A program made the position numbers and the translations under genes. A stretch of 64,000 bases of DNA from Acidobacteriota bacterium (GTDB lineage Bacteria; Acidobacteriota; Holophagae; Holophagales; Holophagaceae). The stretch lies in NCBI GenBank assembly GCA_016213735.1, contig JACQZU010000014.1, positions 62,001 to 126,000 on the forward strand, in the 5' to 3' direction. Shown one piece after another: positions 8,308 to 17,844 of the stretch; position 1 is the stretch's first letter; each line of letters begins with the position of its first letter. The notes beneath the pieces are model-generated. The model did no database searches, was not told the DNA's origin, and worked only from the letters and a program-made list of their open reading frames with translations.

Positions 8308-9555
8308 ATGTTGTGGCGGATATTTTGTTCGGTCTTCTGGTTCACCCATCTCACCGCCCAGACAAGGCCATGCTGGTTTCAAGGCAAAGATGCTTTTGTC
8401 CGCCAAGGGAGCATTTTCCAGAGGGTGCCAACCACGGGCAACTTCGAACGAGTTTCTGGGTTGGCCACCGCGCGGCCCCCTCTGGAAAGCCTCGGCCAAA
8501 GCTGGATGTCTTGGGACGGGGAGTTCCTCTATCACTGGGAGATCCTCAGGGACTGGGGGGTCAAGGTCCGAACGGCCTTCTCACAGCAGACGGCCCAAGG
8601 GCCCCAGTGGTTCTGGAGCGCCCCGGTCCAGTTCTCCACCGCCTTCAGGGTCCTGGCCGCTGCCTCGCGGGTGGCCCTGGTCGAGGAACGGGGGGGCAAG
8701 GACGAACGTGGTGTGCCCCAGTACGGCCTGAAGGCGGTGAACCTGATCGACGGGGAGTCCCGGCCTCTGCTGGCGAAGCCGGATCCCCTGCGGACACTCT
8801 CCGCCGAAGCGGTCGTGAAGGACCAGGAATTCATCCTGGTGATGAATTGCGGCGAGCTCTACCATCTGCCCCTCGGCACACATTCGCTGCGGACGGTCCG
8901 GGAGCATTTCTGGGGAGACCTTTCGGACAAGTACATCCAGGAGGAAAAGGGCGGACCAGGGATGAGTCCCATCCCGCTTCCCCCGCGCTTCATTGGCTCC
9001 GGGTTCTTCGGGCCTGGCGGGGAGATCTACTTCCCGTTAACTGTTCGGGAAACCAACACCTGGACTCAGGAAGCGATGGAGCGGATGGTCAAAGGGGAAG
9101 AGAAGGCCTTCCAGTCTCTATCGAAGGAAGAACAGTCCCGACGGATCGCCTCCGGTGCTTGGCCTCCCAAGGTGGACCTTTCCAAGCCCTTCCACGGCTC
9201 GGAGGAGGTGTTCGTCCTGCTCCAGTACGATTCTGAGGCCCGCAAGATCAGCAAGGTGCCCGAAGAGCGCCTCGGCAAGCTCGTGAACGCGGACCCGGCC
9301 ACCGGACAGTGGAAGCTCAGCGGCCACGGCTCGCCCACTCCCACCCAGCGCCTAGGCTGGCCCGAGATCGCCCAGCGCCTGGACGGCCAGTTCGTGCCCG
9401 TGGAAGAACTGATCCAGTCCGACATGGTACCTGGGGGGAAAACCCTCGAGACGCCCGCCGCAGGCAAGGGCCCCTCCGCGGACAAGAAACCCGCCCCGGC
9501 CCAGGCACCTCGCCCACACGCGCCATCGGGGAAGGGCACCCTGGGGCCGAACTGA
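8308..9555 (+). CDS. Exported protein of unknown function
   Basis: The 415-residue product has an N-terminal hydrophobic segment (MLWRIFCSVFWFTHLTAQ) resembling a signal peptide. The body has repeated beta-strand-like segments containing WDGEFLYHW, AVNLIDGE and GPGGEIYFPL, which could suggest a propeller-like fold, but no motif is decisive. The C-terminal 45 residues are low complexity, rich in Ala, Pro and Lys. It follows the small Cys-rich gene by 19 bases and ends at a strong terminator hairpin at 9593-9624. The first third has lower GC than the rest of the window. No enzymatic residues can be pointed to, and a function is not assigned. Confidence 0.75.
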   Translation: MLWRIFCSVFWFTHLTAQTRPCWFQGKDAFVRQGSIFQRVPTTGNFERVSGLATARPPLESLGQSWMSWDGEFLYHWEILRDWGVKVRTAFSQQTAQGPQWFWSAPVQFSTAFRVLAAASRVALVEERGGKDERGVPQYGLKAVNLIDGESRPLLAKPDPLRTLSAEAVVKDQEFILVMNCGELYHLPLGTHSLRTVREHFWGDLSDKYIQEEKGGPGMSPIPLPPRFIGSGFFGPGGEIYFPLTVRETNTWTQEAMERMVKGEEKAFQSLSKEEQSRRIASGAWPPKVDLSKPFHGSEEVFVLLQYDSEARKISKVPEERLGKLVNADPATGQWKLSGHGSPTPTQRLGWPEIAQRLDGQFVPVEELIQSDMVPGGKTLETPAAGKGPSADKKPAPAQAPRPHAPSGKGTLGPN

Positions 9556-9592
9556 ACCCTTCCCCCCCGAACCTTGCTACACTGTCCCTCCT

Positions 9593-9624
9593 GCGCCTCG
9601 GCACCCCGAGGCGCCCCTTTTTTT
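9593..9624 (+). terminator. Intrinsic terminator for the 7953-9555 unit, abutting the next start codon
   Basis: A perfect 9-bp stem (GCGCCTCGG, loop CACC, CCGAGGCGC) is followed by CCC and seven T residues ending at 9624. The ATG chosen for the acyltransferase begins at 9625, the very next base. Confidence 0.85.
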
Positions 9625-10584
9625 ATGTCCAGCGACGCCCGGTTCAGCCACCGCCTCCAGTTCGCCCTGTACCGGGGCGTGGAGGGAATCCTCTCGGTGC
9701 TTCCCTGGTCCACCCTGGTGGAGGCCGGCCGCATCCTGGGGACCCTGTTCTGGCTGGTGGACCGCCGGCACCGCCGGGTGGTCCGAGACAGCCTCCGGGG
9801 GACGGACCTGGGGCTGGACGAGGCGGAGATCCGGCGCCTCTCCCGGCAGTGCTTCGCCCACTTCGGTGCGGTCTTCCTCACCAGCATCCGGCTCTACCGG
9901 GCGGACCCGGAGGAAGTGGCGCGCCGCGTCAAGGTGGAGGGACAGGAACACTACGACGCGGCCCGGGCCATGGGCCCCGGGATCATCCAGGTCTCCGGCC
10001 ACCACGGCAACTGGGAGGCCCTGGGCCTGGGCCAGAGCCTGGCGGGACGCCCCACCGCGGGCATCGCAAGGCCCATCCGGAATCCCCTGATGGATCAGCT
10101 CCTGAACAGCTACCGCTGCCGCTTCGGGAACTCTGTCATCTCGAAGGGGGGCGCCGTCCAGAAGGCCCTCCGGATGCTCCGGGAAGGGGGATGCGTGGGT
10201 TTCATCGTGGACCAGGACGCCCTGACCTCCGGGATCTGGGTCAAGTTCCTGGGCAAGTGGGCCTCCACCTACCCCACCGCCGGCAATCTGGCGGTGCGCC
10301 TCGACCTTCCCATCCTCCCGAGCTTCAGCTGGCCCGAGGAGGACGGCAGTTACCGCGTCCGCTTCGACCCGCCCTTCAAGGTGCCCGCCAGCGGGGACCT
10401 GGAGCGGGACACCTGGGTGGCCACCCAGCTCATCACCGACTGCCTCTCCCGGGAGGTCCACCGCGACCCCCGCTGGTACTTCTGGATGCACAACCGCTTC
10501 AAGACCCGGCCCGGCGAGGGGAACCCCCTCCCGGCGCCCCTTCCCGACCCGGCCTGGGCCCTGTCCCTGCCGGCCCCGCCCTGA
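9625..10584 (+). CDS. Lysophospholipid/lipid A acyltransferase (LpxL/HtrB-like)
   Basis: The 319-residue protein belongs to the LpxL/LpxM (HtrB) acyltransferase family, inner-membrane enzymes that add a secondary acyl chain to Kdo2-lipid A. The catalytic motif H-x4-D/E is HHGNWE at residues 126-131, inside the usual GIIQVSGHHGNWEALG context. Later family blocks include GCVGFIVDQDA and the WYFWMHNRFKTRP C-terminal signature. The ATG at 9625 has no ribosome site: the terminator T-tract sits directly before it. An upstream in-frame ATG at 9574 would read through the hairpin and is less likely. It is followed by greA after 22 bases. Confidence 0.85.
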   Translation: MSSDARFSHRLQFALYRGVEGILSVLPWSTLVEAGRILGTLFWLVDRRHRRVVRDSLRGTDLGLDEAEIRRLSRQCFAHFGAVFLTSIRLYRADPEEVARRVKVEGQEHYDAARAMGPGIIQVSGHHGNWEALGLGQSLAGRPTAGIARPIRNPLMDQLLNSYRCRFGNSVISKGGAVQKALRMLREGGCVGFIVDQDALTSGIWVKFLGKWASTYPTAGNLAVRLDLPILPSFSWPEEDGSYRVRFDPPFKVPASGDLERDTWVATQLITDCLSREVHRDPRWYFWMHNRFKTRPGEGNPLPAPLPDPAWALSLPAPP

Positions 10585-10606
10585 TCACCGGACCCCAGGA
10601 GCCTCC

Positions 10607-11080
10607 ATGCACAAGCAGGTCCTCCAGAAGCTCGAAGCCGAGCTCCGCGCCCTCAAGAACACCCTCCTGAACGAGATCCCCAAGGAGATCGCCCACGCCG
10701 CGGCCCAGGGGGACCTCTCCGAGAACGCGGAGTACGAGCAGGCCCTCTCCAAGCGGGACATGTTCCAGAACAAAGTCGTGTCCCTGGAACGGCGCATCGC
10801 CGAGGTGGCGGCCATGGACATGGACCGCCTGCCCAGGGACCGGGCGGCCTACGGCAGCACGGTGAAGGTGCTGGATCTGGATTCGGAAAAGGAACTGACC
10901 TACCACCTGGTGCTGCCCGAGGAGTTGGACAGCCGGCCCGGAAACCTCAGCATCAGTTCCCCCATCGGCAAGGCCCTGGTGGGAATGGAGCAGGGTTCCG
11001 AAGTGAAAATTACCATTCCGGCGGGAATGAAGCGTTTCGAGGTGCTGGAAGTGGTTACCATTCATGACCAGAAGAAATGA
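10607..11080 (+). CDS. greA: Transcription elongation factor GreA
   Basis: The 157-residue GreA protein enters the RNA polymerase secondary channel and stimulates cleavage of backtracked RNA. The N-terminal coiled-coil carries the conserved acidic tip [10 protein letters not shown] at about residues 35-44, the residues that coordinate the cleavage magnesium. The C-terminal FKBP-like domain has the [16 protein letters not shown] block. Length is typical (about 158). It starts 22 bases after the acyltransferase and 13 bases before clpX, so it is likely cotranscribed with both. AGGAGCC precedes the ATG. Confidence 0.95.
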   Translation: MHKQVLQKLEAELRALKNTLLNEIPKEIAHAAAQGDLSENAEYEQALSKRDMFQNKVVSLERRIAEVAAMDMDRLPRDRAAYGSTVKVLDLDSEKELTYHLVLPEELDSRPGNLSISSPIGKALVGMEQGSEVKITIPAGMKRFEVLEVVTIHDQKK

Positions 11081-11093
11081 ACCCCGAGGGCCC

Positions 11094-12344
11094 ATGAGCT
11101 CCAAGAACAAACGGGACCAGCGCTGCTCCTTCTGCGGGAAGCTTCCCCACGAAGTGGAACAGCTGCTGGCGGGCCCGGACGCCATGATCTGCAGCGAGTG
11201 CGTGGAGGCCGGCCAGCTCCAGCTGCGCATGAGCCGCCAGGGCAAGGCCGTGGGGCCCCACCAGGCGAAGCTGGCCCGCCCCAAGGAGATCAAGGCCTAC
11301 CTGGACGAGTACGTGATCGGCCAGGAGGCCGCCAAGAAGCGCCTCTCGGTGGCGGTGTACAACCACTACAAGCGCATCCTGGTCCCCAAGAAGGGCCTGG
11401 GGGCCGGCGCCGAGGTGGAACTGGCCAAGAGCAACATCCTGCTCATCGGCCCCACGGGAACGGGGAAGACGCTGCTCGCCCAGACCCTGGCCAAGGTCCT
11501 GGACGTCCCCATCGCCATGGCCGACGCCACCACCCTCACCGAGGCGGGCTACGTGGGCGAGGACGTGGAGAACATCCTCACCAAGCTGCTCCAGGTGGCC
11601 AACTACGAGGTGGAGCGGGCCCAGCGGGGCATCGTCTTCATCGACGAGATCGACAAGATCGGCCGCAAGAGCGAGAACCCCTCCATCACCCGGGACGTGA
11701 GCGGTGAGGGGGTCCAGCAGGCCCTGCTCAAGCTCATCGAGGGGACGGTGGCCAACGTTCCGCCCCAGGGGGGCCGCAAGCACCCCCACCAGGAATTCAT
11801 CCAGGTGGACACCAGCAACATCCTCTTCATCTGCGGGGGGGCCTTCGTCGGCATCGAGGACATCATCAAGCAGCGGGTGCGGGCCAAGGCGGTGGGCTTC
11901 GGCGCCACCCCCACCGCCAAGGACACCGGCAACGAGTTCCTCAAGCACGTGGAGCCCGAGGACATCATCAAGTACGGCCTCATCCCGGAACTGGTGGGCC
12001 GCATGCCCGTGCTGGCCAGCCTGGAGCCCCTGGACCGGGAGGCCCTGGTCCGCATCCTCACCGAGCCCAAGAACTCCCTCACCAAGCAGTACGCCCGCCT
12101 TTTCGAGATGGACGACGTGGAGCTGAGCTTCGTGGAGGGCGCCCTGGAGGCCATCGCCGACCAGGCCCAGTCCCGGAAGCTCGGAGCCCGTGGCCTTCGC
12201 AGCATGATGGAGCAGATCCTCCTGGAGCCCATGTTCGAGATGCCCAGCGAGGAGCGCCACGAGAAGCGCGTCCTCCGCGTCACCCGCCAGAAGGTGGAGC
12301 AGGTGCTGGGAATCCCGGCGCTTCCGATCAGCGCGGCGGGGTAG
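11094..12344 (+). CDS. clpX: ATP-dependent Clp protease unfoldase subunit ClpX
   Basis: The 416-residue AAA+ unfoldase delivers tagged proteins to the ClpP peptidase. It begins with the ClpX zinc-binding domain (CSFCGK and ICSEC pairs in residues 10-40), then the AAA+ module with Walker A GPTGTGKT at residues 119-126, Walker B VFIDEIDK, and the pore and sensor segments, including the GRMPV region. The ClpP-docking loop appears intact, as IGFG-like VGFGA. The ATG at 11094 has GAGGG before it; ten extra upstream residues are not used. It directly follows greA rather than the usual clpP, so ClpP must be encoded elsewhere. Confidence 0.97.
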   Translation: MSSKNKRDQRCSFCGKLPHEVEQLLAGPDAMICSECVEAGQLQLRMSRQGKAVGPHQAKLARPKEIKAYLDEYVIGQEAAKKRLSVAVYNHYKRILVPKKGLGAGAEVELAKSNILLIGPTGTGKTLLAQTLAKVLDVPIAMADATTLTEAGYVGEDVENILTKLLQVANYEVERAQRGIVFIDEIDKIGRKSENPSITRDVSGEGVQQALLKLIEGTVANVPPQGGRKHPHQEFIQVDTSNILFICGGAFVGIEDIIKQRVRAKAVGFGATPTAKDTGNEFLKHVEPEDIIKYGLIPELVGRMPVLASLEPLDREALVRILTEPKNSLTKQYARLFEMDDVELSFVEGALEAIADQAQSRKLGARGLRSMMEQILLEPMFEMPSEERHEKRVLRVTRQKVEQVLGIPALPISAAG

Positions 12345-12525
12345 GCGGCGCGGGGTCCTGGCTGCGGAGGGCGAGGACGAACACGACGACGAAGTCCGTC
12401 TGGATGGCTGAGTTTGGGCGAGCCCTCCCTCCGCGCCGGAAAGGGGGGGGTCCCATCCGAATCTTCCCACCGAGCCCAGGAAGGGTCTCCGTGCTCCCAA
12501 CCCCCGGCACCCATTCGAACCTTCA

Positions 12526-12540
12526 GGTGCCTTAGGCACC
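12526..12540. promoter_or_regulatory. Short perfect palindrome in the clpX-lon intergenic region
   Basis: GGTGCC-TTA-GGCACC is a 6-bp perfect inverted repeat 66 bases before the lon start, within a 261-base gap. It could be an operator or a small RNA hairpin. No CIRCE element (TTAGCACTC) and no convincing heat-shock promoter were seen in the gap. Confidence 0.3.
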
Positions 12541-12605
12541 CCGCGGGGGTCTTGCGGGGAGGGCTTAGACTTTTCCTGCAGGCTCTCCTGCACCCCGGAG
12601 CCCCC

Positions 12606-15080
12606 TTGACCGCCAAGACCATCACCCTTCCGGCCCTGCCCATCCGCGACATGGTGCTCTTCCCGGGTTCCAGGGTGCCCTTCGTGGTGGGCCGCCCGGC
12701 CTCCGTGAAGACCCTGGAACTGGCCATCAAGGCCGGGGACCACCTCCTCCTGGTGACCCAGAAGGATCCCAAGGTGGAGGACCCCCGCCAGGAGCACCTC
12801 TACGCCATCGGCACCCTGGCCCTGGTGGAGTCCCTCATCGCCCTGCCCAAGAACTACTACAAGGTGGGCGTGAAGGGCGTCTCCAGGGTGCGCCTGGAGC
12901 GCTTCAATCCCGACGGGGAGGTGATCCAGGCCGAGGTCCTGCTCCTGGCGGAGCCGGGCCCCCACCCGGGCGAATCGGCCCTTCTCAAGCCCTTCCACCG
13001 GGCGGTGGAAGGCTTCCTGGCAAGGAATCCCGACGCGGGACGCATGCTCTCCATGGACCAGGTCCGGGAGATGCCCCTGGGGCGGGCCCTCGACACCGTG
13101 GCGGGCCTGCTCCAGTCCGAGGTGCGAGAGAAGCAGGCGGTGCTGGAGCAATTGGAGGTCGAGCCCCGCCTCCACACCGTCCTCAAACTCATCGAGATGG
13201 ACACCGCCCGGACGGAGGTGGACCGGGACCTGGACGAGAAGACCCGGCAGCGGCTCGACGAGGACCACAAGCAGTACGTCCTCAGCGAGAAGATGCGGGT
13301 CATCCAGCAGGAGCTCGGGAAGAAGGACAAGGACGAATTCGCCCGCCTCAAGGACCGCATCCTCCAGGCCCGCATGTCCGAGGAGGCGGAGAAGAAGGCG
13401 CTGGAGGAACTGGAGCGCCTGGAGGCCATGCCCCCCCAGAGTGCGGAGGCCACGGTCTCCCGCACCTACATCGACTGGCTGCTGGCCCTGCCTTGGCAGG
13501 CCCGGGCCGACGAGCACCTGGACCTGGACGAGGCCCAGCGCATCCTGGACGAGGACCACAGCGGCCTCGAGAAGGTGAAGGAGCGCATCCTGGAGCACCT
13601 GGCGGTGATGCGGCGACTGCGGGACCAGGCCGAACCCTCCGTGACACAGGAAATCGAGGCAAAGGACGGCAAACCCGTTGGCGGAGGGCTCTCGAAGGAG
13701 CCGTCCGGCGCGCCCCCCTCCCGGACCGCCCTGCGGGGCCCCATCCTCTGCCTCGTGGGGCCGCCGGGTGTCGGGAAGACCAGCCTGGCCCGAAGCGTGG
13801 CCCGGGCCCTGAACCGGCCCTTCGTGCGAATGTCCCTGGGGGGCGTGCGGGATGAGGCGGAGATCCGGGGGCACCGCCGCACCTACATCGGCTCCATGCC
13901 CGGCCGCATCATCTCGTTGATGAAGAAGGCCGGGGTGCGGAACCCCCTTCTGCTTCTCGACGAGCTGGACAAGATGGGCTCCGACTGGCGCGGCGATCCC
14001 AGCTCGGCCCTCCTGGAGGTGCTGGACCCCGAGCAGAACTTCGCCTTCCAGGACCACTACCTGGACCTGGGCTTCGACCTCAGCCAGGTGATGTTCGTAG
14101 CCACCGCCAACGTGCGCCACAACATCCCCGAACCCCTGGAGGACCGCCTGGAGATCATCGAGCTCTCGGGCTACACCCTCCGGGAGAAGCTGGCCATCGC
14201 CGAGAACCACCTGATCCCCAAGTCGGTGGAGCGGAACGGGGTGGCGGGCCTGGACATCCGCATCGAGCGCCAGGCCCTGGAGAAGATCGTGCAGGCCTAC
14301 ACCAAGGAGGCCGGGGTGAGGCAGCTGGAGCGGGAGATCGCGGGCGTGCTGCGAAAGCAGGCCCGGTCCAGCCTCCAGCCTGGCCAGGAGGAGTCCTTCG
14401 ACCCGGTGGTCACCGTGGAGCGCATTCCCAGGCTCCTGGGTCCCGAGAAGTTCCTGGAGACTCCGCCGGACGAGCAGGCCCTGCCTGGAGTCGTGAATGG
14501 CCTGGCCTGGACTTCCACCGGCGGAGACCTGCTCACCATTGAGGCCGCCACCCTCCCGGGCAAGGGCAACCTGAAGCTCACCGGCAAGCTGGGAGAGGTC
14601 ATGCAAGAGAGCGCCCAGATCGCCCTTTCCTACGTGAGGGCCCGGGCCGAGCGCCTGGGCCTGGCCCCGGACTTCCTGGACAAGATGGACCTGCACCTCC
14701 ACGTGCCCGAGGGGGCCATCCCCAAGGACGGGCCCAGCGCGGGCATCACCATGGCCACGGCCCTCATCTCCGTCCTCACGGGGATCCCCGCCCGGAGCGA
14801 CCTGGCCATGACCGGGGAGCTCACCCTCCGGGGCATGGTGCTGCCCATCGGCGGCCTCAAGGAGAAGCTCCTCGCCGCCCACCGCCTGGGCCGCAAGGCC
14901 GTGCTCATCCCCGCGGAGAACGCCCGGCATCTGGAGGAGGTGCCCGCCGAGGTCCGGGAGCAGCTGGGCATCCACCTGGTGGGCCACATGGACGAAGTGA
15001 TCCCCCTGGCCCTCACGCGCAGGCCTGAACCCCGGCCGCCGGCGACCGCGTCGCCCGCAGAGGCCTCCCCCGGGAGGTGA
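12606..15080 (+). CDS. lon: ATP-dependent Lon protease (S16)
   Basis: Lon degrades misfolded and regulatory proteins in the cytoplasm. With a TTG start at 12606 the protein is 824 residues. The LON substrate domain begins [14 protein letters not shown]. The AAA+ part has Walker A GPPGVGKT at 385-392 and Walker B LLLDELDK, and the protease domain has the catalytic Ser711 in KDGPSAG with the Lys further on. TTG is chosen because GGAG lies six bases upstream and alignment with Lon starts there; the 64 residues upstream in frame look non-coding. About 32 residues (343-374, Gly/Pro/Ser rich) are inserted just before Walker A compared with usual Lon. It is 261 bases after clpX. Confidence 0.95.
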   Translation: MTAKTITLPALPIRDMVLFPGSRVPFVVGRPASVKTLELAIKAGDHLLLVTQKDPKVEDPRQEHLYAIGTLALVESLIALPKNYYKVGVKGVSRVRLERFNPDGEVIQAEVLLLAEPGPHPGESALLKPFHRAVEGFLARNPDAGRMLSMDQVREMPLGRALDTVAGLLQSEVREKQAVLEQLEVEPRLHTVLKLIEMDTARTEVDRDLDEKTRQRLDEDHKQYVLSEKMRVIQQELGKKDKDEFARLKDRILQARMSEEAEKKALEELERLEAMPPQSAEATVSRTYIDWLLALPWQARADEHLDLDEAQRILDEDHSGLEKVKERILEHLAVMRRLRDQAEPSVTQEIEAKDGKPVGGGLSKEPSGAPPSRTALRGPILCLVGPPGVGKTSLARSVARALNRPFVRMSLGGVRDEAEIRGHRRTYIGSMPGRIISLMKKAGVRNPLLLLDELDKMGSDWRGDPSSALLEVLDPEQNFAFQDHYLDLGFDLSQVMFVATANVRHNIPEPLEDRLEIIELSGYTLREKLAIAENHLIPKSVERNGVAGLDIRIERQALEKIVQAYTKEAGVRQLEREIAGVLRKQARSSLQPGQEESFDPVVTVERIPRLLGPEKFLETPPDEQALPGVVNGLAWTSTGGDLLTIEAATLPGKGNLKLTGKLGEVMQESAQIALSYVRARAERLGLAPDFLDKMDLHLHVPEGAIPKDGPSAGITMATALISVLTGIPARSDLAMTGELTLRGMVLPIGGLKEKLLAAHRLGRKAVLIPAENARHLEEVPAEVREQLGIHLVGHMDEVIPLALTRRPEPRPPATASPAEASPGR

Positions 15081-15131
15081 TCCCCGTCGGGCCTCCCCTG
15101 GGCCAGAATGGGTGCCTTCCGGGGTCCCCCC

Positions 15132-16307
15132 ATGCCGCTTCCGTCCCTCCTCCCCGCCCTGTTCATCCTCCAGGCGCCCCTCCAGCCCCCAGCTCCCTTC
15201 CTGCGGGCCTGGCCCGAACTTCAGGGGTGGGCCGGGGGGAAGGAGGCCCCGGCCGTCTTCGAGGCCGTCCAGCTCCACGCCTTTCTGGAGGCCCGGCGCC
15301 GGGACCTGGGGGCAGGATCCCGGGATCCCTGGAAGGGCTGGCTGGAATCCCTGGTGAAGGCCGGAAGCCCCGAGCTGCGGGCCTGGGCCCGCACCCGTCT
15401 CGTGGAAGCCGGGTCCTACGGGCCCTACGAAGAGCTGTTGCGCAGCGCCGTGGCGCACCTGCAGGACCTCAGCCAGCCCTCCTCGGGCAAGGCCCGACTG
15501 CGCCAGCCGCCGCCCTCCGGCGGGTGGATGCCCGGGCTCTTCCGGATCCAGGCGGACAGTCCCTTCTGGGTGGAAGTGGAGCGGCAGACCCGGGCCAAGC
15601 CGGATTTCGCGGTGAGCTCCAACCTCTATGCTCTCTGGTGTCACGGGCACCATTCGGGGCAGCGGAGCCTCATGTACGACATCGCCGCCCGGGTGGCTCC
15701 CACCGTGGGCTTCGGACAACCCCGCGCCGAGGTCTGGAACGACCCACGCTTCTGGATCGTTGCCGACTGGGCCCTGGCCTGGGGGAGTCGCCAGGACTTC
15801 GAGACCTTGGAACACCAGCTCCCCGATGGCCCGGCCCGGGGGGCCTGGCGGCTCCTGCGGGCCCGCCTGGCGGAACAGGAACTGTTCTGGGCGGGGCCCC
15901 TGGCGCCGGCGGAGCTTCGCCAGCGCAATGCGACCCTAGCTGCGGAGGCGGCCGGGGTGGAAGAAGGTGAACGGCCCTTGAAGGTGCTGGAGGAGGGCCA
16001 GAGTTCCCCGCCCCTGCAGCCGGCCCGGGACCGCCAGCTCCGCACGACGATCCACTTGCGGGTCACCGTGGATCCTTCGGGGAAGGTGGCGGGTTGGCGG
16101 CCCTACCCGGGGCCCTGGATCGGGTTTTTCGCTGCCACCTCGGGAGAGGGCCTGGCCGGCTGGCGCTTCGAGCCCGCCCGGGTCCAGGGCACGGCCCGTT
16201 GGGCCCAGACCACCCTGGTGCTGCACCCCCAGGCCCGGGGCACGCTTCCGGGGCTCCCGGAGCCCCAGACCCGGGGCCGTCGGGGGGGCAATTCCTCGGG
16301 CTGGTGA
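15132..16307 (+). CDS. Exported protein with TonB-like C-terminal domain, unknown function
   Basis: The product of about 391 residues starts with a likely signal peptide (MPLPSLLPALFILQAP). Its middle is helical, with no family I recognise. The last 100 residues resemble the TonB C-terminal/energy-transducer fold: HLRVTVDPSGKVAGW, then a GLAGWRFEPARVQG block, the usual GxVxxxxVxxS...WRFxPA pattern. It lacks the N-terminal TonB transmembrane helix followed by a Pro-rich spacer, so it is not a classical TonB. An in-frame ATG at 15108 would add eight residues; the later ATG gives the better signal peptide. It follows lon by about 50 bases. Confidence 0.7.
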   Translation: MPLPSLLPALFILQAPLQPPAPFLRAWPELQGWAGGKEAPAVFEAVQLHAFLEARRRDLGAGSRDPWKGWLESLVKAGSPELRAWARTRLVEAGSYGPYEELLRSAVAHLQDLSQPSSGKARLRQPPPSGGWMPGLFRIQADSPFWVEVERQTRAKPDFAVSSNLYALWCHGHHSGQRSLMYDIAARVAPTVGFGQPRAEVWNDPRFWIVADWALAWGSRQDFETLEHQLPDGPARGAWRLLRARLAEQELFWAGPLAPAELRQRNATLAAEAAGVEEGERPLKVLEEGQSSPPLQPARDRQLRTTIHLRVTVDPSGKVAGWRPYPGPWIGFFAATSGEGLAGWRFEPARVQGTARWAQTTLVLHPQARGTLPGLPEPQTRGRRGGNSSGW

Positions 16308-16425
16308 AGAGACCTTCGCGGGGCCGGGCCCGGCTCCGGGGACCTGCGCTCTTCGCGGGGCAACCTCCGTCGGGATCCCGGCGCCCCGGGCGCGGCCTCG
16401 AGAACCCCGCGCCGGCTTGGAAAGG

Positions 16426-16443
16426 TGGGCCCGGCCGGGCCCA
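16426..16443. repeat. 18-bp perfect GC palindrome before the small membrane protein gene
   Basis: TGGGCCCGGCCGGGCCCA reads identically on both strands and lies 18 bases before the start at 16462. It may be a hairpin or a protein-binding site. Confidence 0.35.
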
Positions 16444-16461
16444 GTGAGCTAGGCTTGAGGG

Positions 16462-16662
16462 ATGCGCTTTCTGTCGAGCCACGCCATCCACTTCCTGGTC
16501 ATGGGCACGGGCATCGCCCTGGTGCTCGGCCTCCTCACTCCGACCACCCGGCCCGAGCGGACGCGCATGAGCATCCTCAAGCATCTGGGGGGGCTGGTGG
16601 GCATCGGCCTGGTGCTGGCGTGGATCATGTACCTCCTGCCCAGGAATCCGGTCAGATTCTGA
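16462..16662 (+). CDS. Small two-helix membrane protein, unknown function
   Basis: The 66-residue protein has two hydrophobic helices (FLVMGTGIALVLGLL and GGLVGIGLVLAWIMYLLP) separated by a short basic loop containing RPERTRM, giving an N-in/C-in hairpin. A GAGGG-like ribosome site is just before the ATG. It ends seven bases before the GTG of the YihY gene, so the two are probably translated from one message. No family is recognised. Confidence 0.6.
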   Translation: MRFLSSHAIHFLVMGTGIALVLGLLTPTTRPERTRMSILKHLGGLVGIGLVLAWIMYLLPRNPVRF

Positions 16663-16669
16663 GCCCCGC

Positions 16670-17656
16670 GTGAACGAGGAGATCGCGAAGACCCCGAGGG
16701 AGGCCCAGGCGGGGACGGCGGCTCCCGCCACCCTGGTGCAGGAGGTCTTGCATTACGGCCGGTCGGCGCTCCGCAACTTCAGCGCCCTGGTGCTGCTGGC
16801 CTGGCGCCTGGCCGTGCGCGCCTTCCCCCCCCTCGGGCGCTTCGCCGAGTTCGCCTGGGAGGTCGGGCGGAAGTACTACAAGGACGACTGCTTCACCCAC
16901 GCCGCCGGGCTCAGCTTCTGGCTCATCATCAGCCTGGTCCCCATGACCGCGCTGCTCTTCAAGATGCTGGGCCTGGTCCTGGGCGGCCGGGCCTACGCCG
17001 ACGGCACCCAGCGGACCCTGGAGGCCATGGTGCCCTTCCTCCCCAAGTCCTTCGTGAAGGACAGCATCATGCACAGCCAGGCCATCGGGGGGATGGGGCT
17101 CTCCTGGGCCGTGCTGCTCTTCGGGTCCTACTGGGGGGTGTCTCAGCTGGACACCAGCCTGGCCCACGTCTTCGGCCTTCGCGTGAAGAAGCACCGCCAG
17201 ACCCGCAAGAACCCGCTGCTTCGCCAACTGGCCATCCTGGTGGGCGGCCTCCTGGCGCTGGTCCTCTTCCTGGCCCTCCTGGTGGGCGGGGCCCTGCGCC
17301 GGCACCTGCCCTTCCGCCAGGCGGAACTGCTGCCCTACCTTCCGGTGCTCATGGGCCTCGTGCTGGTCACCCTGGTCCTCCAGCACCTTCCGCGCCTTCA
17401 CGTCCGCTTCCGCCACGCCCTTCTGGGCGCCGCCATCTCCACCGCCCTCTGGTGGACCGCCAAGGGCATCTTCACCGTGTACCTGAACCACACCTTCACC
17501 TGGGGGATCATGTACGGCTCCCTGGTGACCATCGTCGCGGGGCTGACCTTCCTCTACTACTCCTGCGCGATCTTCCTGCTGGGCGCGGAGATCACGGCGG
17601 CCTTCTACCGGCACGAGGTGCACCAGACCGGGGCCTTCCCGGTAATGAGGGACTGA
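16670..17656 (+). CDS. YihY/BrkB-family inner membrane protein
   Basis: The 328-residue protein has the YihY (formerly mis-named RNase BN) signature: an amphipathic lead (FAWEVGRKYYKDDCFTHAAGLSFW), then about six transmembrane segments, including LIISLVPMTALLFKMLGLVLG, and the conserved late block FTWGIMYGSLVTIVAGLTFLYYSCAIFLLGAEITAAFYRH. The biochemical role of this family is not established; some members affect envelope stress and resistance. The GTG at 16670 is the only start in the correct frame before the family region; its ribosome site is weak, consistent with coupling to the small protein that ends just before it. Confidence 0.88.
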   Translation: MNEEIAKTPREAQAGTAAPATLVQEVLHYGRSALRNFSALVLLAWRLAVRAFPPLGRFAEFAWEVGRKYYKDDCFTHAAGLSFWLIISLVPMTALLFKMLGLVLGGRAYADGTQRTLEAMVPFLPKSFVKDSIMHSQAIGGMGLSWAVLLFGSYWGVSQLDTSLAHVFGLRVKKHRQTRKNPLLRQLAILVGGLLALVLFLALLVGGALRRHLPFRQAELLPYLPVLMGLVLVTLVLQHLPRLHVRFRHALLGAAISTALWWTAKGIFTVYLNHTFTWGIMYGSLVTIVAGLTFLYYSCAIFLLGAEITAAFYRHEVHQTGAFPVMRD

Positions 17657-17739
17657 GGGGGGCTCCAGGACGAGGACGGCAACACCCTGGAGCGCCGGCG
17701 CTGGGCAACACGACGCCCGGATCCCGCTCCGCCACTGGT

Positions 17740-17766
17740 CGGATTCCGGGGCCGGCCGGGAATCCG
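17740..17766. terminator. Hairpin between convergent genes
   Basis: CGGATTCC and GGAATCCG pair as a perfect 8-bp stem around a GC loop, in the 188-base gap where the YihY gene and the 17845-19206 gene converge. There is no T-tract, so it may be only a stability hairpin or a Rho-linked end. Confidence 0.4.
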
Positions 17767-17844
17767 CATCCGGGAGGCGGCCACGATCTCGGGGGCCGGG
17801 CCCGCCCCGGGAGGGGAACCCCGGCTTCCAGGATCCTTCCGTCC

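Noticed and set aside
12345-12605. CIRCE or sigma32 site before lon
   Set aside because: Neither TTAGCACTC inverted repeats nor a CTTGAA/CCCCAT pair could be found in the gap.
13650-13700. GGCAAAC word inside lon as another copy of the 3'-end repeat
   Set aside because: Only a short word matches; the palindromes and the CTGGGGG block are missing, and it lies within a coding region.
16670-17656. RNase BN function for the YihY gene
   Set aside because: The name comes from an early mis-assignment; RNase BN is a metallo-beta-lactamase enzyme, not this membrane family.
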